Assembly (NCBI RefSeq): GCF_008253865.1
Contig: NZ_CP042331.1
Coordinates: 4,615,501 to 4,679,500 of the forward strand
Source of the DNA: Bosea sp. F3-2
GTDB taxonomy: Bacteria; Pseudomonadota; Alphaproteobacteria; Rhizobiales; Beijerinckiaceae
Length of the DNA stretch: 64,000 bases
Direction of reading: 5' to 3'
Shown here: positions 25,593 to 34,901 of the stretch, in pieces
Position numbering within the stretch: position 1 is the first letter of the stretch
Layout of the letters: every line of letters starts with the position of its first letter
Made by a program: the position numbers and the translations under genes
Notes under the pieces: model-generated
Database searches by the model: none
Told to the model about the DNA's origin: nothing
What the model saw: only the letters and a program-made list of their open reading frames with translations

Positions 25593-27113
25593 ATGACGAA
25601 GCTCACCCGCCGCAAGGCTCTCGGCGTCCTGGCGGCGCCAGCGACGCTCGCCGCGACCGCCCCGGTGGCGATGGCGCAGCAGCCGGCGCCGAGCTTCACG
25701 CTGCTGCTGCTCAACGACATCTACAAGATGAGCGACGACAAGGGGCGCGGCGGCTTCGCCCGCGCCGCCGGCATCGCCAAGGCCGAGCGTGCCAAGGGCG
25801 TGCCGTTGCTCTTCTGCCATGCCGGCGACTGCTACTCGCCCTCGCTGATGTCGGGCTTCGATCAGGGCGCGCATATCGTCGCCATGCAGAACAAGATGGG
25901 CATCGACGTCTTCGTGCCGGGCAACCACGAATTCGACTTCGGCAAGGAGAACTATCTCAAGCTCGTCGCGGCCCAGACCTATCCGACCTTCGCCGCCAAT
26001 CTGCGCGATGCCGGCGGAAGCGTGCTGCCGCACCACAAGGATTCGCAGATCTTCGAGCTCGGTGGCATCAAGGTCGGCGTCATCGGTACGACCTTCGATC
26101 CGACCCCGCAGCTCTCCAATCCGGGCGATCTGAAGTTCTCGTCGACGATGGAGGCGCTGCGCCGCGAAGCGAAGACGCTGAAGGGGCAGGGCGCCGACAT
26201 CCTCGTCGCCGTCGTCCATGCCGACCGGGCGATGGATTACGAGATCGTGCGCTCACGCGTCGTCGACATCCTGCTCACCGGCCACGACCACGATCTCGCC
26301 ATCGCCTATGACGGCAAGGTCGTGATGGTCGAGTCGAACGAGGAGGGCAATTACGTCACCGCCATCGACATCGCCGTCAGCATCAAGGGCGAGGGCGCGG
26401 CGCGGCAGGTGTCGTGGACACCGACCTTCCGCGTCAACGATTCCCGCTCGGCCACGCCGGACCCGGATGTCGCAGCCATCGTCAAGGGCTACGAGGCGGA
26501 GCTGTCGAAGGAGCTCGACGTCGACATCGCCACGCTCGCCGCGCCGCTCGATTCCCGCACCGGCGTCATCCGCACGCAGGAGACGGCGATCGGCAACCTG
26601 ATCGCCGACGCGATCCGGGCCGCGACCGGCGCCCAGCTCGCCATCACCAATGCCGGAGGCATCCGTGCGAACAAGCAATATGCCGCCGGGCAGAAGCTGA
26701 CGCGCCGCGATGTGCTGAGCGAACTGCCCTTCGGCAACGCCACGGTGATGGTCGAGATCACCGGCAAGGACGTGAAGGACGCGATCGAAAACGGCTTGCG
26801 CGATGCGCCGCAGGGCGCCGGCCGCTTTCCCGTCGTTTCCGGCCTGAAGTTCGAGGCTGATCTCAAGCAGCCGCAGGGCTCGCGCGTCATCGCGGTCACC
26901 GTCGACGGCAAGCCGATCGATCCGGCCGGCAAATACACGGTCGCTTCCAACAACTTCATGCTGGACGGCGGCGACGGCTATTCGGCGCTGGGTCGCGGAA
27001 AGATGGTGATCGGCCTCACCGACGGCAAGCTGATGGCGAACGAGGTGATGGTCTATCTGCGCCGGCTCGGCACGGTCGATGCCAAGGTCGAGGGCCGGGC
27101 CGTCCTGAAGTGA
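25593..27113 (+). CDS. Tat-exported 5'-nucleotidase / bifunctional metallophosphatase
   Basis: A 506-residue UshA-like enzyme. Residues 1-28 carry a twin-arginine signal (TRRKALGVL then an Ala-rich stretch ending AMAQ), so the folded protein is exported to the periplasm. The N-terminal metallophosphoesterase domain has NDIYKM (His replaced by Tyr relative to the usual NDxH), GNHEFDFG, VVHAD and TGHDHD; the C-terminal nucleotidase domain has NAGGIRANKQ and GDGYSALG. It would release phosphate and nucleosides from extracellular nucleotides. The substituted ligand position occurs in some relatives. Its stop overlaps the ung start, so both are co-transcribed. Confidence 0.9.
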   Translation: MTKLTRRKALGVLAAPATLAATAPVAMAQQPAPSFTLLLLNDIYKMSDDKGRGGFARAAGIAKAERAKGVPLLFCHAGDCYSPSLMSGFDQGAHIVAMQNKMGIDVFVPGNHEFDFGKENYLKLVAAQTYPTFAANLRDAGGSVLPHHKDSQIFELGGIKVGVIGTTFDPTPQLSNPGDLKFSSTMEALRREAKTLKGQGADILVAVVHADRAMDYEIVRSRVVDILLTGHDHDLAIAYDGKVVMVESNEEGNYVTAIDIAVSIKGEGAARQVSWTPTFRVNDSRSATPDPDVAAIVKGYEAELSKELDVDIATLAAPLDSRTGVIRTQETAIGNLIADAIRAATGAQLAITNAGGIRANKQYAAGQKLTRRDVLSELPFGNATVMVEITGKDVKDAIENGLRDAPQGAGRFPVVSGLKFEADLKQPQGSRVIAVTVDGKPIDPAGKYTVASNNFMLDGGDGYSALGRGKMVIGLTDGKLMANEVMVYLRRLGTVDAKVEGRAVLK

Positions 27114-27808
27114 GCTGCACCGACGCGCTCGCGGCCTTTCTTGCGAGCGGGAACTCCAGGGGCTGGCGGGAGCTGCCGGTCTTCGCCGCTGGCGGAGACG
27201 CGGCGCGCGCCTGCGCGACTGTTGATGCCGAGCGGGCGGCCGGCCATGTCGTCGCGCCGGCGCCGGAGCGCGTCTTCGCCGCTCTGGCTTTGACTCCGCT
27301 CGACGCGGTCCGCGCCGTCATCCTCGGGCAGGACCCGTATCCGACGCCCGGCCATGCCAATGGGCTCGCCTTCTCCTATGTCGGCCCGCCGCCGCTGCCA
27401 CGCTCGCTCGTCAACATCTACAAGGAACGGGCGGAGGATCTCGGGGGAGCGGCGCCGTCCGACGGCGATCTGACCCGCTGGGCGAAGCAGGGTGTGCTGC
27501 TGCTCAACACCGCGCTGACGGTGCGGGAAGGGGCGAGCAAGGCGGGTTCGCATCTTACGCTCGGCTGGGGAAAGGTCACCGATGCCGTGATCTCAGCCGT
27601 CTCGCGGGGGCGGCCTCATGCCGTCTTCCTGCTCTGGGGCGCGCCGGCGCAGGCGAAACGGCCTTTGATCGACGAGAGCCGGCATCTCGTCATCGCCAGC
27701 GCTCACCCCTCGCCGTTGTCAGCAAGGCGGGGGTTCTTCGGTTCGAAGCCGTTCAGCCGGGCGAATGCCTGGCTGGCGGAACAGGGGGAGAAGGCGATTG
27801 CTTGGTGA
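27110..27808 (+). CDS. ung: Uracil-DNA glycosylase, family 1
   Basis: A 232-residue family 1 uracil-DNA glycosylase, removing uracil from DNA to start base excision repair. The catalytic water-activating motif GQDPYPTPGHANG (Asp75 likely) and the C-terminal HPSPLSARRGFFG loop are intact. The GTG start at 27110 overlaps the nucleotidase stop codon (GTGA), indicating coupling. A family A repeat follows the gene. Confidence 0.93.
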   Translation: MSCTDALAAFLASGNSRGWRELPVFAAGGDAARACATVDAERAAGHVVAPAPERVFAALALTPLDAVRAVILGQDPYPTPGHANGLAFSYVGPPPLPRSLVNIYKERAEDLGGAAPSDGDLTRWAKQGVLLLNTALTVREGASKAGSHLTLGWGKVTDAVISAVSRGRPHAVFLLWGAPAQAKRPLIDESRHLVIASAHPSPLSARRGFFGSKPFSRANAWLAEQGEKAIAW

Positions 27809-27818
27809 ATGGCACCAC

Positions 27819-27918
27819 CGTCATGCTCGGGCTTGACCCGAGCATCTCGTGAAGGACGGGCCCCTCATCTTGTCAGAGATTCCCGGGTCGAAGCTGCGCT
27901 TCGCCCGAGAATGACGGG
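27819..27918. repeat. REP-like family A hairpin element, copy 2
   Basis: Begins CGTCATGCTCGGGCTTGACCC and ends CCCGAGAATGACGGG, with inverted ends. It fills the gap between ung and the convergent CoA-ligase gene, whose stop is four bases beyond. Confidence 0.8.
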
Positions 27919-27921
27919 ACT

Positions 27922-29154
27922 TCACCCCACCGGACGCTCGTCGGCGATGACCTTGCCGTCATTTGGCAGGGCGCCGAGCGGCAGGATCTCGACCGCGCCC
28001 TTGAGCTTCGTCACCTGCTGCAGGGTCGAGGACACCGCATCGACGAGGCCGGCTGGCTCGGCGTAGATCTCGGCCTTGAGGGTCATGGTGTCGGTTTCGT
28101 TGGCGCGGCCGACGACGAGCCTGAGCTTGGCGATCTCGGCATGGCGCTTGGCGATCTCGGCGACCTGTTCAGGGCGCACGAACATGCCCTTGATCTTGGC
28201 GGTCTGATCGGCGCGCCCCATCCAGCCCCTGATGCGGGTGTTGCTCCGCCCGCAGGCGCTCCGGCGAGGCAGGACGGCGGTAAGATCGCCCACAGCGAGC
28301 CTGATCTGCGGGTGATGCGGGTCGAGATTGGTGATGACGACCTCGCCGACCTCGCCCTCCGGGACGGGATCGCCGGTGCCAGGGCGGACGATCTCGACGA
28401 TCAGGTTCTCGTTCAGCACCATGCCCTCGCGGGCCGGCGTCTCATAGGCGATGACGCCGACGTCGGCGGTCGCATAGAGCTGATAGGCATCGATCCCGCG
28501 CTCTTTAACCCAGGCCTGGAGCGATGGCGGGAAGGCAGCGCCCGAGACGACGGCGCGCTTGATCGAGGAGATGTCGACGCCGCGCGCATCGGCCGCTTCG
28601 ATCAGGATCTTGAGGAAGTCCGGCGTGCCGGCATAGGCGTTCGGGCGGTAGGCGGAGATCACCTCCATCTGCTGCTCGGTGTTGCCGGGGCCGGCCGGGA
28701 TCACGGCGCAGCCGATGGCGCGTGCGGCGGAGTCCATGATGAAGCCGCCCGGTGTCAGGTGATAGCTCAGCGTGTTCAGCACGATGTCGCCCGGCCGGAA
28801 GCCAGCGGCATGGAGGCCGCGTGCGGCGTTCCAGGCATCGGCGGCAGTGCCCTCGGGCTCGAAGATCGGGCCGGGCGAGGTGAAGAGCCGGCCGAAAGAG
28901 CCGGGCGCGGCCGAGACGAAGCCGCCGAAGGGCAGGGCCTGCTTCTGGAGCGCGGGCAGGTCGGCCTTGCGCAGCACGGGCAGGCGCGCCAGCGCCGCGC
29001 GGCTCGTGACGGAAGCCGGATCGATGCCGCGCAACCGTTCGGCATAGGCAGGGGCCGCAACGGCGGCGGCGATCAGCTTTGGCAGCCGCGCAAAGAGATC
29101 GGCCTCGCGCTCCTCGGGCGAGCGGGTTTCGAGCGCATCGTAATGCTCGGTCAT
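27922..29154 (-). CDS. Phenylacetate-CoA ligase-like acyl-adenylating enzyme
   Basis: A 410-residue PaaK-type AMP-forming CoA ligase, typical length. Landmarks are the SPGPIFEPEGT segment (P-loop region), YQLYATADVGVIAYE at the adenylate site, EGEVGEVVITNLD and the C-terminal domain hinge GRADQTAKIKGMFV. It activates an aryl or arylacetic acid to its CoA thioester in the cytoplasm. It is the last gene of the Liv-type operon, 50 bases after the livF-like gene, so the imported acid is probably activated on entry. Substrate is not certain; phenylacetate itself is only one possibility. Confidence 0.87.
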   Translation of the reverse strand: MTEHYDALETRSPEEREADLFARLPKLIAAAVAAPAYAERLRGIDPASVTSRAALARLPVLRKADLPALQKQALPFGGFVSAAPGSFGRLFTSPGPIFEPEGTAADAWNAARGLHAAGFRPGDIVLNTLSYHLTPGGFIMDSAARAIGCAVIPAGPGNTEQQMEVISAYRPNAYAGTPDFLKILIEAADARGVDISSIKRAVVSGAAFPPSLQAWVKERGIDAYQLYATADVGVIAYETPAREGMVLNENLIVEIVRPGTGDPVPEGEVGEVVITNLDPHHPQIRLAVGDLTAVLPRRSACGRSNTRIRGWMGRADQTAKIKGMFVRPEQVAEIAKRHAEIAKLRLVVGRANETDTMTLKAEIYAEPAGLVDAVSSTLQQVTKLKGAVEILPLGALPNDGKVIADERPVG

Positions 29155-29204
29155 GGCGGTGTCTCGCTGAATGGGCGGATCGGCGGGCTGAAGGGCCGGA
29201 AGCC

Positions 29205-30050
29205 TCAGGAGAGCCAGCGCTTGCGGCGCTTGTAGCTCTTCACCTCGCGGAAGGACTTCTTGTTGCCCTCGGCGACGCCGAGATAGAATTCCTTCACGTC
29301 CTCGTTCTCGCGCAGCATCTTCGCCTCGCCGTCCATGACGACGCGGCCGGTCTCCATGATGTAGCCATAGGTGGCGTAGCGCAGCGCCATGTTGGTGTTC
29401 TGTTCGGCGACGAGGAAGGAGACGCCCTCATCCGCATTGAGCCGGCGCACGATCTCGAAGATCTCTTCGACGATCTGGGGGGCCAGGCCCATCGAGGGCT
29501 CGTCGAGCAGGATCATCTTCGGCTTCGACATCATCGCGCGGCCGATGGCGCACATCTGCTGCTCGCCGCCGGAGGTGTAGCCGGCCTGCGAATTGCGGCG
29601 CTGCTTCAGGCGCGGGAACAGCGTGTAGATCTTCTCGAGGTCGCGCTTGATCGCGGCGTTGCCGTCGCGGCGGGTGAAGGCGCCGGTCAGCAGATTTTCC
29701 TCGATCGAGAGATGGCCGAAGCAGTGCCGGCCTTCCATCACCTGGATGCAGCCGCGCTTGACGAGTTCGTTCGGCGAAAGCTTGTCGACGCGCTCGCCGT
29801 CGAAGACGATCGAGCCCTTGGTGACCTCGCCGCGCTCGGCCTTGAGCAGGTTCGAGATCGCCTTCAGCGTCGTGGTCTTGCCGGCGCCGTTGGCGCCGAG
29901 GATCGCGACGATGCCCTGGCGCGGCACGGTGAGCGAGACGCCCTTCAGCACCAGCACGACATGGTCGTAGATGACCTCGATGTTGTTGAGCGACAGGATG
30001 GTGTCGCTTGCGGTCGCTGCGGCTGGCTTTTCGAGGGTGGCGGTCGACAT
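29205..30050 (-). CDS. Branched-chain/aromatic-acid ABC transporter ATPase (LivF-like)
   Basis: A 281-residue HAAT-family ATPase. Motifs: Walker A GANGAGKTT, signature TSGGEQQMCAIGRA, Walker B MILLDEPSMGLAP, and VAEQNTNMAL in the H-loop position. The C-terminus is extended and strongly basic (SFREVKSYKRRKRWLS), longer than ordinary LivF of about 235 residues. It partners with the LivG-like ATPase encoded upstream in the operon. Confidence 0.9.
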   Translation of the reverse strand: MSTATLEKPAAATASDTILSLNNIEVIYDHVVLVLKGVSLTVPRQGIVAILGANGAGKTTTLKAISNLLKAERGEVTKGSIVFDGERVDKLSPNELVKRGCIQVMEGRHCFGHLSIEENLLTGAFTRRDGNAAIKRDLEKIYTLFPRLKQRRNSQAGYTSGGEQQMCAIGRAMMSKPKMILLDEPSMGLAPQIVEEIFEIVRRLNADEGVSFLVAEQNTNMALRYATYGYIMETGRVVMDGEAKMLRENEDVKEFYLGVAEGNKKSFREVKSYKRRKRWLS

Positions 30051-30080
30051 CGGCCTCTCCCGGCAATCGGTAAAAGGGGT

Positions 30081-30105
30081 GCCGGCGGCGGGATCCGCCG
30101 CCGGC
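30081..30105. promoter_or_regulatory. Intercistronic GC hairpin after the Liv-like binding-protein gene
   Basis: GCCGGCGGCGG-GAT-CCGCCGCCGGC, an 11-bp perfect stem with a 3-base loop, lies ten bases after the binding-protein stop on the minus transcript. It is a likely message stabiliser. Confidence 0.6.
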
Positions 30106-30115
30106 CGCCGTCACA

Positions 30116-31447
30116 TCAGGACGACTTCTCGCAGGACTCGACGCGCTTCGGCCAGTTGCCGGCCTTCTCGACATAGTCCTTGGCGTTGGACTCGATCAGC
30201 GGGCGGACCTCGTCCTTCATCGGCTCGAGCCAGTCGCCCTTCTGCGTCCATTTCGTGCCGTCCCACTCCGCGACATAGGCCTTGCTGTGGCCGGAATGGT
30301 CGGTGCAGGTGATCGTCGTCGGCGTGGCGAAGCCCTCCATGCCGATTTCCTTGAGGCGGGCCGGGGTGATGTTCAGCGATTCGAGGCCGCGGCGCATGTC
30401 CTCGGCGTTGACCACCTTCTTGCCGGTCAGCTTCTGGGCGTTGCGGATGGCCTCGACCACCAGCATCGAGTTGTAGACGCCGCGGTTGTAGAGGTTCTCG
30501 CCGACCTTATCCTTCGGCGTCGTGCTCTTCCCCTTCTCCACGACGTATTTGAGAATGTCCTGGATGGCGGGGAAGTTCTGCCCGGCTGCGTTGAGGTTGA
30601 GCGAGCGATAGCCCTTGGCCTGCTCGCCGCCGGCGCGGGCGTCGTCGTCACCGCCGGCCCACCAGACGCCGACCAGCTTGTTGATCGGGAAGTTGTTCTT
30701 GATCGCCTCCTTGACCGCGGTTGGGTTCATCGCGCCCCAGCCTTGGTTGTAGAGGTAGTCCGGCCGGTCGCGCCGGATCGAGAGCCAGAGCGAGCCCTGA
30801 TTCTGCATGTCGGCTGCGGCCACGGGATAGAGCTTCAGCTCGAAGCCGTACTTCTTGGCGAGGTTCTCCAGGACCGAGATCGGCTCCTTGCCGAAGGGCG
30901 CGTCGAGATGGATCAGGCCGAGCTTCTTGCCCTTGAGCTTGTCCATGCCGCCGAGCTCGGCCGCCATGTGCTTCACCATGATCGAGGCGCCGTCCCAGTA
31001 GGTGAAGGGCGGGATGAACACCCAGGGGAAGTTCGTGCCGTCGGCCGAGGCCGAGAGGCCATAGGCCATCGACAGGATCGGGATCTTGTCGACATGGGCG
31101 CGCGGGATCGCGGCCAGCGTCGCGCCGGTCGACCAGGGCGAATAGACGATGGTGTTCTTCGCCTTCGCCTGCTCGTAGCACTCGATCGACTTCTTGGTGT
31201 CGTAGCCGGTTTCGCACTCCTCATAGACGACCTTGACGCCGTTCACGCCGCCGTCGCGCTCATTGATCATCGTGATGTAGTCGCGCATGCCGTCGCCGAT
31301 CGGGATGCCCGAGCCGGAGAACGGGCCGGTGCGATAGGCGTTGTTGGCGAAATAGACGCTGTCCTGCGCCGCGGCCGGAGCGATCACACCGGCTGCGGTG
31401 AGTAGGGCGCCCAGAGCCGCCCCTTTCATCAGAATGCTGGTCTTCAT
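30116..31447 (-). CDS. Liv-type ABC transporter substrate-binding protein
   Basis: A 443-residue periplasmic binding protein of the HAAT family, with a signal peptide over residues 1-27 (ending APAAAQ). The segment GDGMRDYITMINERDGGVNG and the downstream YNQGWGAMNPTAVKEA fit the long binding proteins that accompany CoA ligases in aromatic-acid transport clusters rather than classical LivK of about 370 residues. It would bind an aromatic or aliphatic carboxylate in the periplasm. It is fifth in the operon after both permeases. Confidence 0.87.
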   Translation of the reverse strand: MKTSILMKGAALGALLTAAGVIAPAAAQDSVYFANNAYRTGPFSGSGIPIGDGMRDYITMINERDGGVNGVKVVYEECETGYDTKKSIECYEQAKAKNTIVYSPWSTGATLAAIPRAHVDKIPILSMAYGLSASADGTNFPWVFIPPFTYWDGASIMVKHMAAELGGMDKLKGKKLGLIHLDAPFGKEPISVLENLAKKYGFELKLYPVAAADMQNQGSLWLSIRRDRPDYLYNQGWGAMNPTAVKEAIKNNFPINKLVGVWWAGGDDDARAGGEQAKGYRSLNLNAAGQNFPAIQDILKYVVEKGKSTTPKDKVGENLYNRGVYNSMLVVEAIRNAQKLTGKKVVNAEDMRRGLESLNITPARLKEIGMEGFATPTTITCTDHSGHSKAYVAEWDGTKWTQKGDWLEPMKDEVRPLIESNAKDYVEKAGNWPKRVESCEKSS

Positions 31448-31557
31448 GGACTTCCTCCGTTCGTTTCCTCCCGACCAGGCAGCTGCCGGATCGGTCTTTC
31501 AGCGCCGGCGCTTCAGCGTCGCCGGTCGTTTCTTGGGCCTTCCCCGTTTTTGACTCG

Positions 31558-31607
31558 GAAGCATGGCATCGAGCGAAAACCGGTTCCCACTTTTCGCGCC
31601 ATGCTTC
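31558..31607. repeat. Family B palindromic repeat between permease and binding-protein genes
   Basis: Arms GAAGCATGGC and GCCATGCTTC enclose a core with AAAACCGGTTCCCACTTTT, the same core as at 4271-4321. It ends four bases before the livM-like stop codon region. Confidence 0.8.
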
Positions 31608-31611
31608 GGCC

Positions 31612-32691
31612 TCAATAGGGGAAGGGCCACGTCCGCAATTTCTGTTTCCCGATCTGCCAGAGCCGGGCGAGCCCATGCGGCTCGACGATCAGGAAGATGA
31701 TGATCAGGGCGCCGACCAGCATGAAGGTGACGTGCTCAGCGGCGGCGCCGGCGAGCGGGATGCCGAGCGCCGGCAAGCCGAACTTCAGCGCCGTCGGCAG
31801 GATCGAGAGGAAGGCGGCGCCGAAGAAGGAGCCGATCAGCGAGCCGAGGCCGCCGATGATGACCATGAACAGGATATTGAAGGAGAGCCGGATCGAGAAC
31901 ACGTCCGCTGCTTCGCCGCCACCGTACCAGAAGAAGATCATCATCGCCCCGGCGACGCCGGCGAAATAGGAGGAGACGGCGAAGGCCATCAGCTTGGCGT
32001 TGAGCAGCTTGATGCCCATGAGCTCCGCCGCGATGTCCATGTCGCGCACGGCCATCCAGGAGCGCCCCAGCTTGCCATGAACCAGGTTCGAGGCGAACCA
32101 GGTCAGCACCACGACGAGGCCGAGGCAGACGAAATAGCGCGTCTCGGGCGTCGCGGCGGCGCCGGTGACGGGCAGGCCGAACAGCGTGCGCTGCGGCACC
32201 TCGATCGCGCCCGAGGCGTTGTAGTTGAACAGCCAGGGCACGCGCACGAAGGCCCATTGCAGGAAGAACTGCGCGGCGAGCGTCGCGACGGCGAGGTAGA
32301 AGCCCTTGATGCGCAGCGAGGGCAGGCCGAAGAGCACACCGATGCCGGCCGAGAACAGCCCCGAGAGCAGGATCAGGACGATGATGTTCACGTTCGGGAA
32401 GAAGGTGGTCAGCTTGTAGCAGGCATAGGCGCCGACGCCCATGAAGGCGGCGGTGCCGAGCGAGATCAGCCCGGTGTAGCCGGTGAGGATGTTGAGCCCG
32501 ATCGCCGCCAGCGAGAAGACGAGGAAGGGGATCATCACCGAGGCGATGAAGAAGTCGCTGCCGAAAAAGGGGATCGCGACCAGGGCGGTCGCCAGGATGA
32601 CGGCGATGCCGATCCTGTCTTCCCGGAGCGGGAAGACGGCCATGTCGGCGGAGTAGGTCGATTTGTACTGGCCGGCCTCGCGGTAGAGCAT
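31612..32691 (-). CDS. Liv-type ABC transporter permease (LivM-like)
   Basis: A 359-residue permease with about ten hydrophobic segments. GLNILTGYTGLISLGTAAFMGVGAYA near residues 66-91 and VIGGLGSLIGSFFGAAFL are diagnostic of LivM. The N-terminus MLYREAGQYKSTYSADMAVF is typical of the subgroup found with aromatic-acid CoA ligases. It pairs with the LivH-like permease to form the channel. Confidence 0.9.
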   Translation of the reverse strand: MLYREAGQYKSTYSADMAVFPLREDRIGIAVILATALVAIPFFGSDFFIASVMIPFLVFSLAAIGLNILTGYTGLISLGTAAFMGVGAYACYKLTTFFPNVNIIVLILLSGLFSAGIGVLFGLPSLRIKGFYLAVATLAAQFFLQWAFVRVPWLFNYNASGAIEVPQRTLFGLPVTGAAATPETRYFVCLGLVVVLTWFASNLVHGKLGRSWMAVRDMDIAAELMGIKLLNAKLMAFAVSSYFAGVAGAMMIFFWYGGGEAADVFSIRLSFNILFMVIIGGLGSLIGSFFGAAFLSILPTALKFGLPALGIPLAGAAAEHVTFMLVGALIIIFLIVEPHGLARLWQIGKQKLRTWPFPY

Positions 32692-32698
32692 GGCTACA

Positions 32699-32836
32699 CC
32701 GTCATTCCGGGGCGGCGCGAAGCGTCGAGCCCGGAATCCATGAACATTGTCGCTTGCGAAGAGGTCGCGCCGTTTCCGGCACTGCCTGCGGTTATGGGTT
32801 CCGGGCTCGATCCTGCGGATCGCCCCGGAATGACGG
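32699..32836. repeat. REP-like family A element, copy 3 (long form)
   Basis: CCGTCATTCCGGGGCG at the left pairs with CGCCCCGGAATGACGG at the right; a nested inverted pair (TCGAGCCCGGAA / TTCCGGGCTCGA) lies inside. It occupies the whole gap between the two permease genes. Confidence 0.85.
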
Positions 32837-32857
32837 CGAGGTTCATTGGCGCAAGCA

Positions 32858-33931
32858 TCAGATCCTCTCGATGATCTTGTCGCCGAACAGCCCCTGCGGC
32901 CTGAACAGCAGGAAGCCCAGCGCGATGAAATAGGCGAGCCAGCTCTCGATGCCGCCGCCGACCAGCGGGCCCCAGTAGAACTCGCCGAGCTTCTCGCCGA
33001 TGCCGATGATGAGGCCGCCGACGATGGCGCCGGGGATCGAGGTGAAGCCGCCGAGGATCAGCACCGGCAGCGCCTTCAGCGCCACGATCTCGAGCGCGAA
33101 GGAGACGTCCGAGCGCGCGCCCCACATGATGCCGGTGATCAGCGCGACGATGCCGGCGGTGAACCAGACGATCACCCAGATCTGGTTGAGCGAGATGCCG
33201 ACCGAGAGCGCCGCCTTGTGGCTGTCGGCCACTGCCCGCAGGGCCCTTCCGATGCGGGTGTATTGGAAGAACGCTGCGAGCGCCGCGATCATCAGGGAGG
33301 CGATGACCGCCGCGGCGATGTCGATCTTCTGCAGCGAGACCAGCCCGCCGAGGATCTGCAGATCGAGCGCACCCTTTGGCAGGAAGAGCTGCTCGGCGAT
33401 CATCTGCTTGGGATTGCCGCCGAACAGGGCTTCGCCGAAGCCGATCAGGAAATAGGTGATGCCGAAGGTCGCCATGAACAGGATGATGTCCGGCTGGTTG
33501 ACCAGCGGCCGCAGCACCACCCGCTCGATGGTGACGGCGAGCGCGAACATGACGCCGAGCGTGATGATGACGGCGAGGAAGGCCGGCACGCCCTTCTCGT
33601 AGAGGCCGACCAGGGTCAGCGCCGCGAACACCACCATGATGCCCTGGGCGAAGTTGAACACGCCCGAGGCCTTGAAGATCAGCACGAAGCCGAGCGCGAT
33701 CAGGGCGTAGAGCACGCCGGAGACGAGCCCTTCCCAGATGGTCTGCACCAGCAGGTCCGGTGCCTGGGCCATCTGCTGGAACGGGTCGACCAGGATGGCG
33801 TAAAGGGTGTTGGAGGAATCGAGCCGGATGCCGACGACCGCTGCGACGATGATGGCGGCGAGGATCAGGCCGGTCCGGATCAGCGGGCTGGCGAGCGGGC
33901 TCGGGGCGGGCCTGGTGGCGACGTCGCTCAT
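32858..33931 (-). CDS. Liv-type ABC transporter permease (LivH-like)
   Basis: A 357-residue permease, with ALIALGFVLIFKASGVFNFAQGIMVVFAAL (LivH signature) in the middle and LPVLILGGFTSIPGAIVGGLIIG near the end. It is longer than classical LivH (about 300) by an N-terminal segment carrying an extra hydrophobic stretch. The ATG at 33931 was chosen because the in-frame upstream codons to 33982 belong to a family A repeat. Confidence 0.9.
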   Translation of the reverse strand: MSDVATRPAPSPLASPLIRTGLILAAIIVAAVVGIRLDSSNTLYAILVDPFQQMAQAPDLLVQTIWEGLVSGVLYALIALGFVLIFKASGVFNFAQGIMVVFAALTLVGLYEKGVPAFLAVIITLGVMFALAVTIERVVLRPLVNQPDIILFMATFGITYFLIGFGEALFGGNPKQMIAEQLFLPKGALDLQILGGLVSLQKIDIAAAVIASLMIAALAAFFQYTRIGRALRAVADSHKAALSVGISLNQIWVIVWFTAGIVALITGIMWGARSDVSFALEIVALKALPVLILGGFTSIPGAIVGGLIIGIGEKLGEFYWGPLVGGGIESWLAYFIALGFLLFRPQGLFGDKIIERI

Positions 33932-33950
33932 GGCCGTGCTCCTGCTTGAC

Positions 33951-34045
33951 CCGTCATGGTCGGGCTTGTCCCGACCATCCACGACTTCGCGGATCGAATG
34001 TCGTGTCCAAGACGTGGATGCTCGCCACAGGGGCGAGCATGACGG
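33951..34045. repeat. REP-like family A element, copy 4
   Basis: Starts CCGTCATGGTCGGGCTTGTC and ends GGGCGAGCATGACGG; arms are more diverged than in other copies. It lies between the livG-like and livH-like genes. Confidence 0.7.
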
Positions 34046-34085
34046 CTCGCCACATCGCTCGGGCGGGATGAATGGATCGCGGTCA

Positions 34086-34897
<812 letters not shown>

Positions 34898-34901
<4 letters not shown>
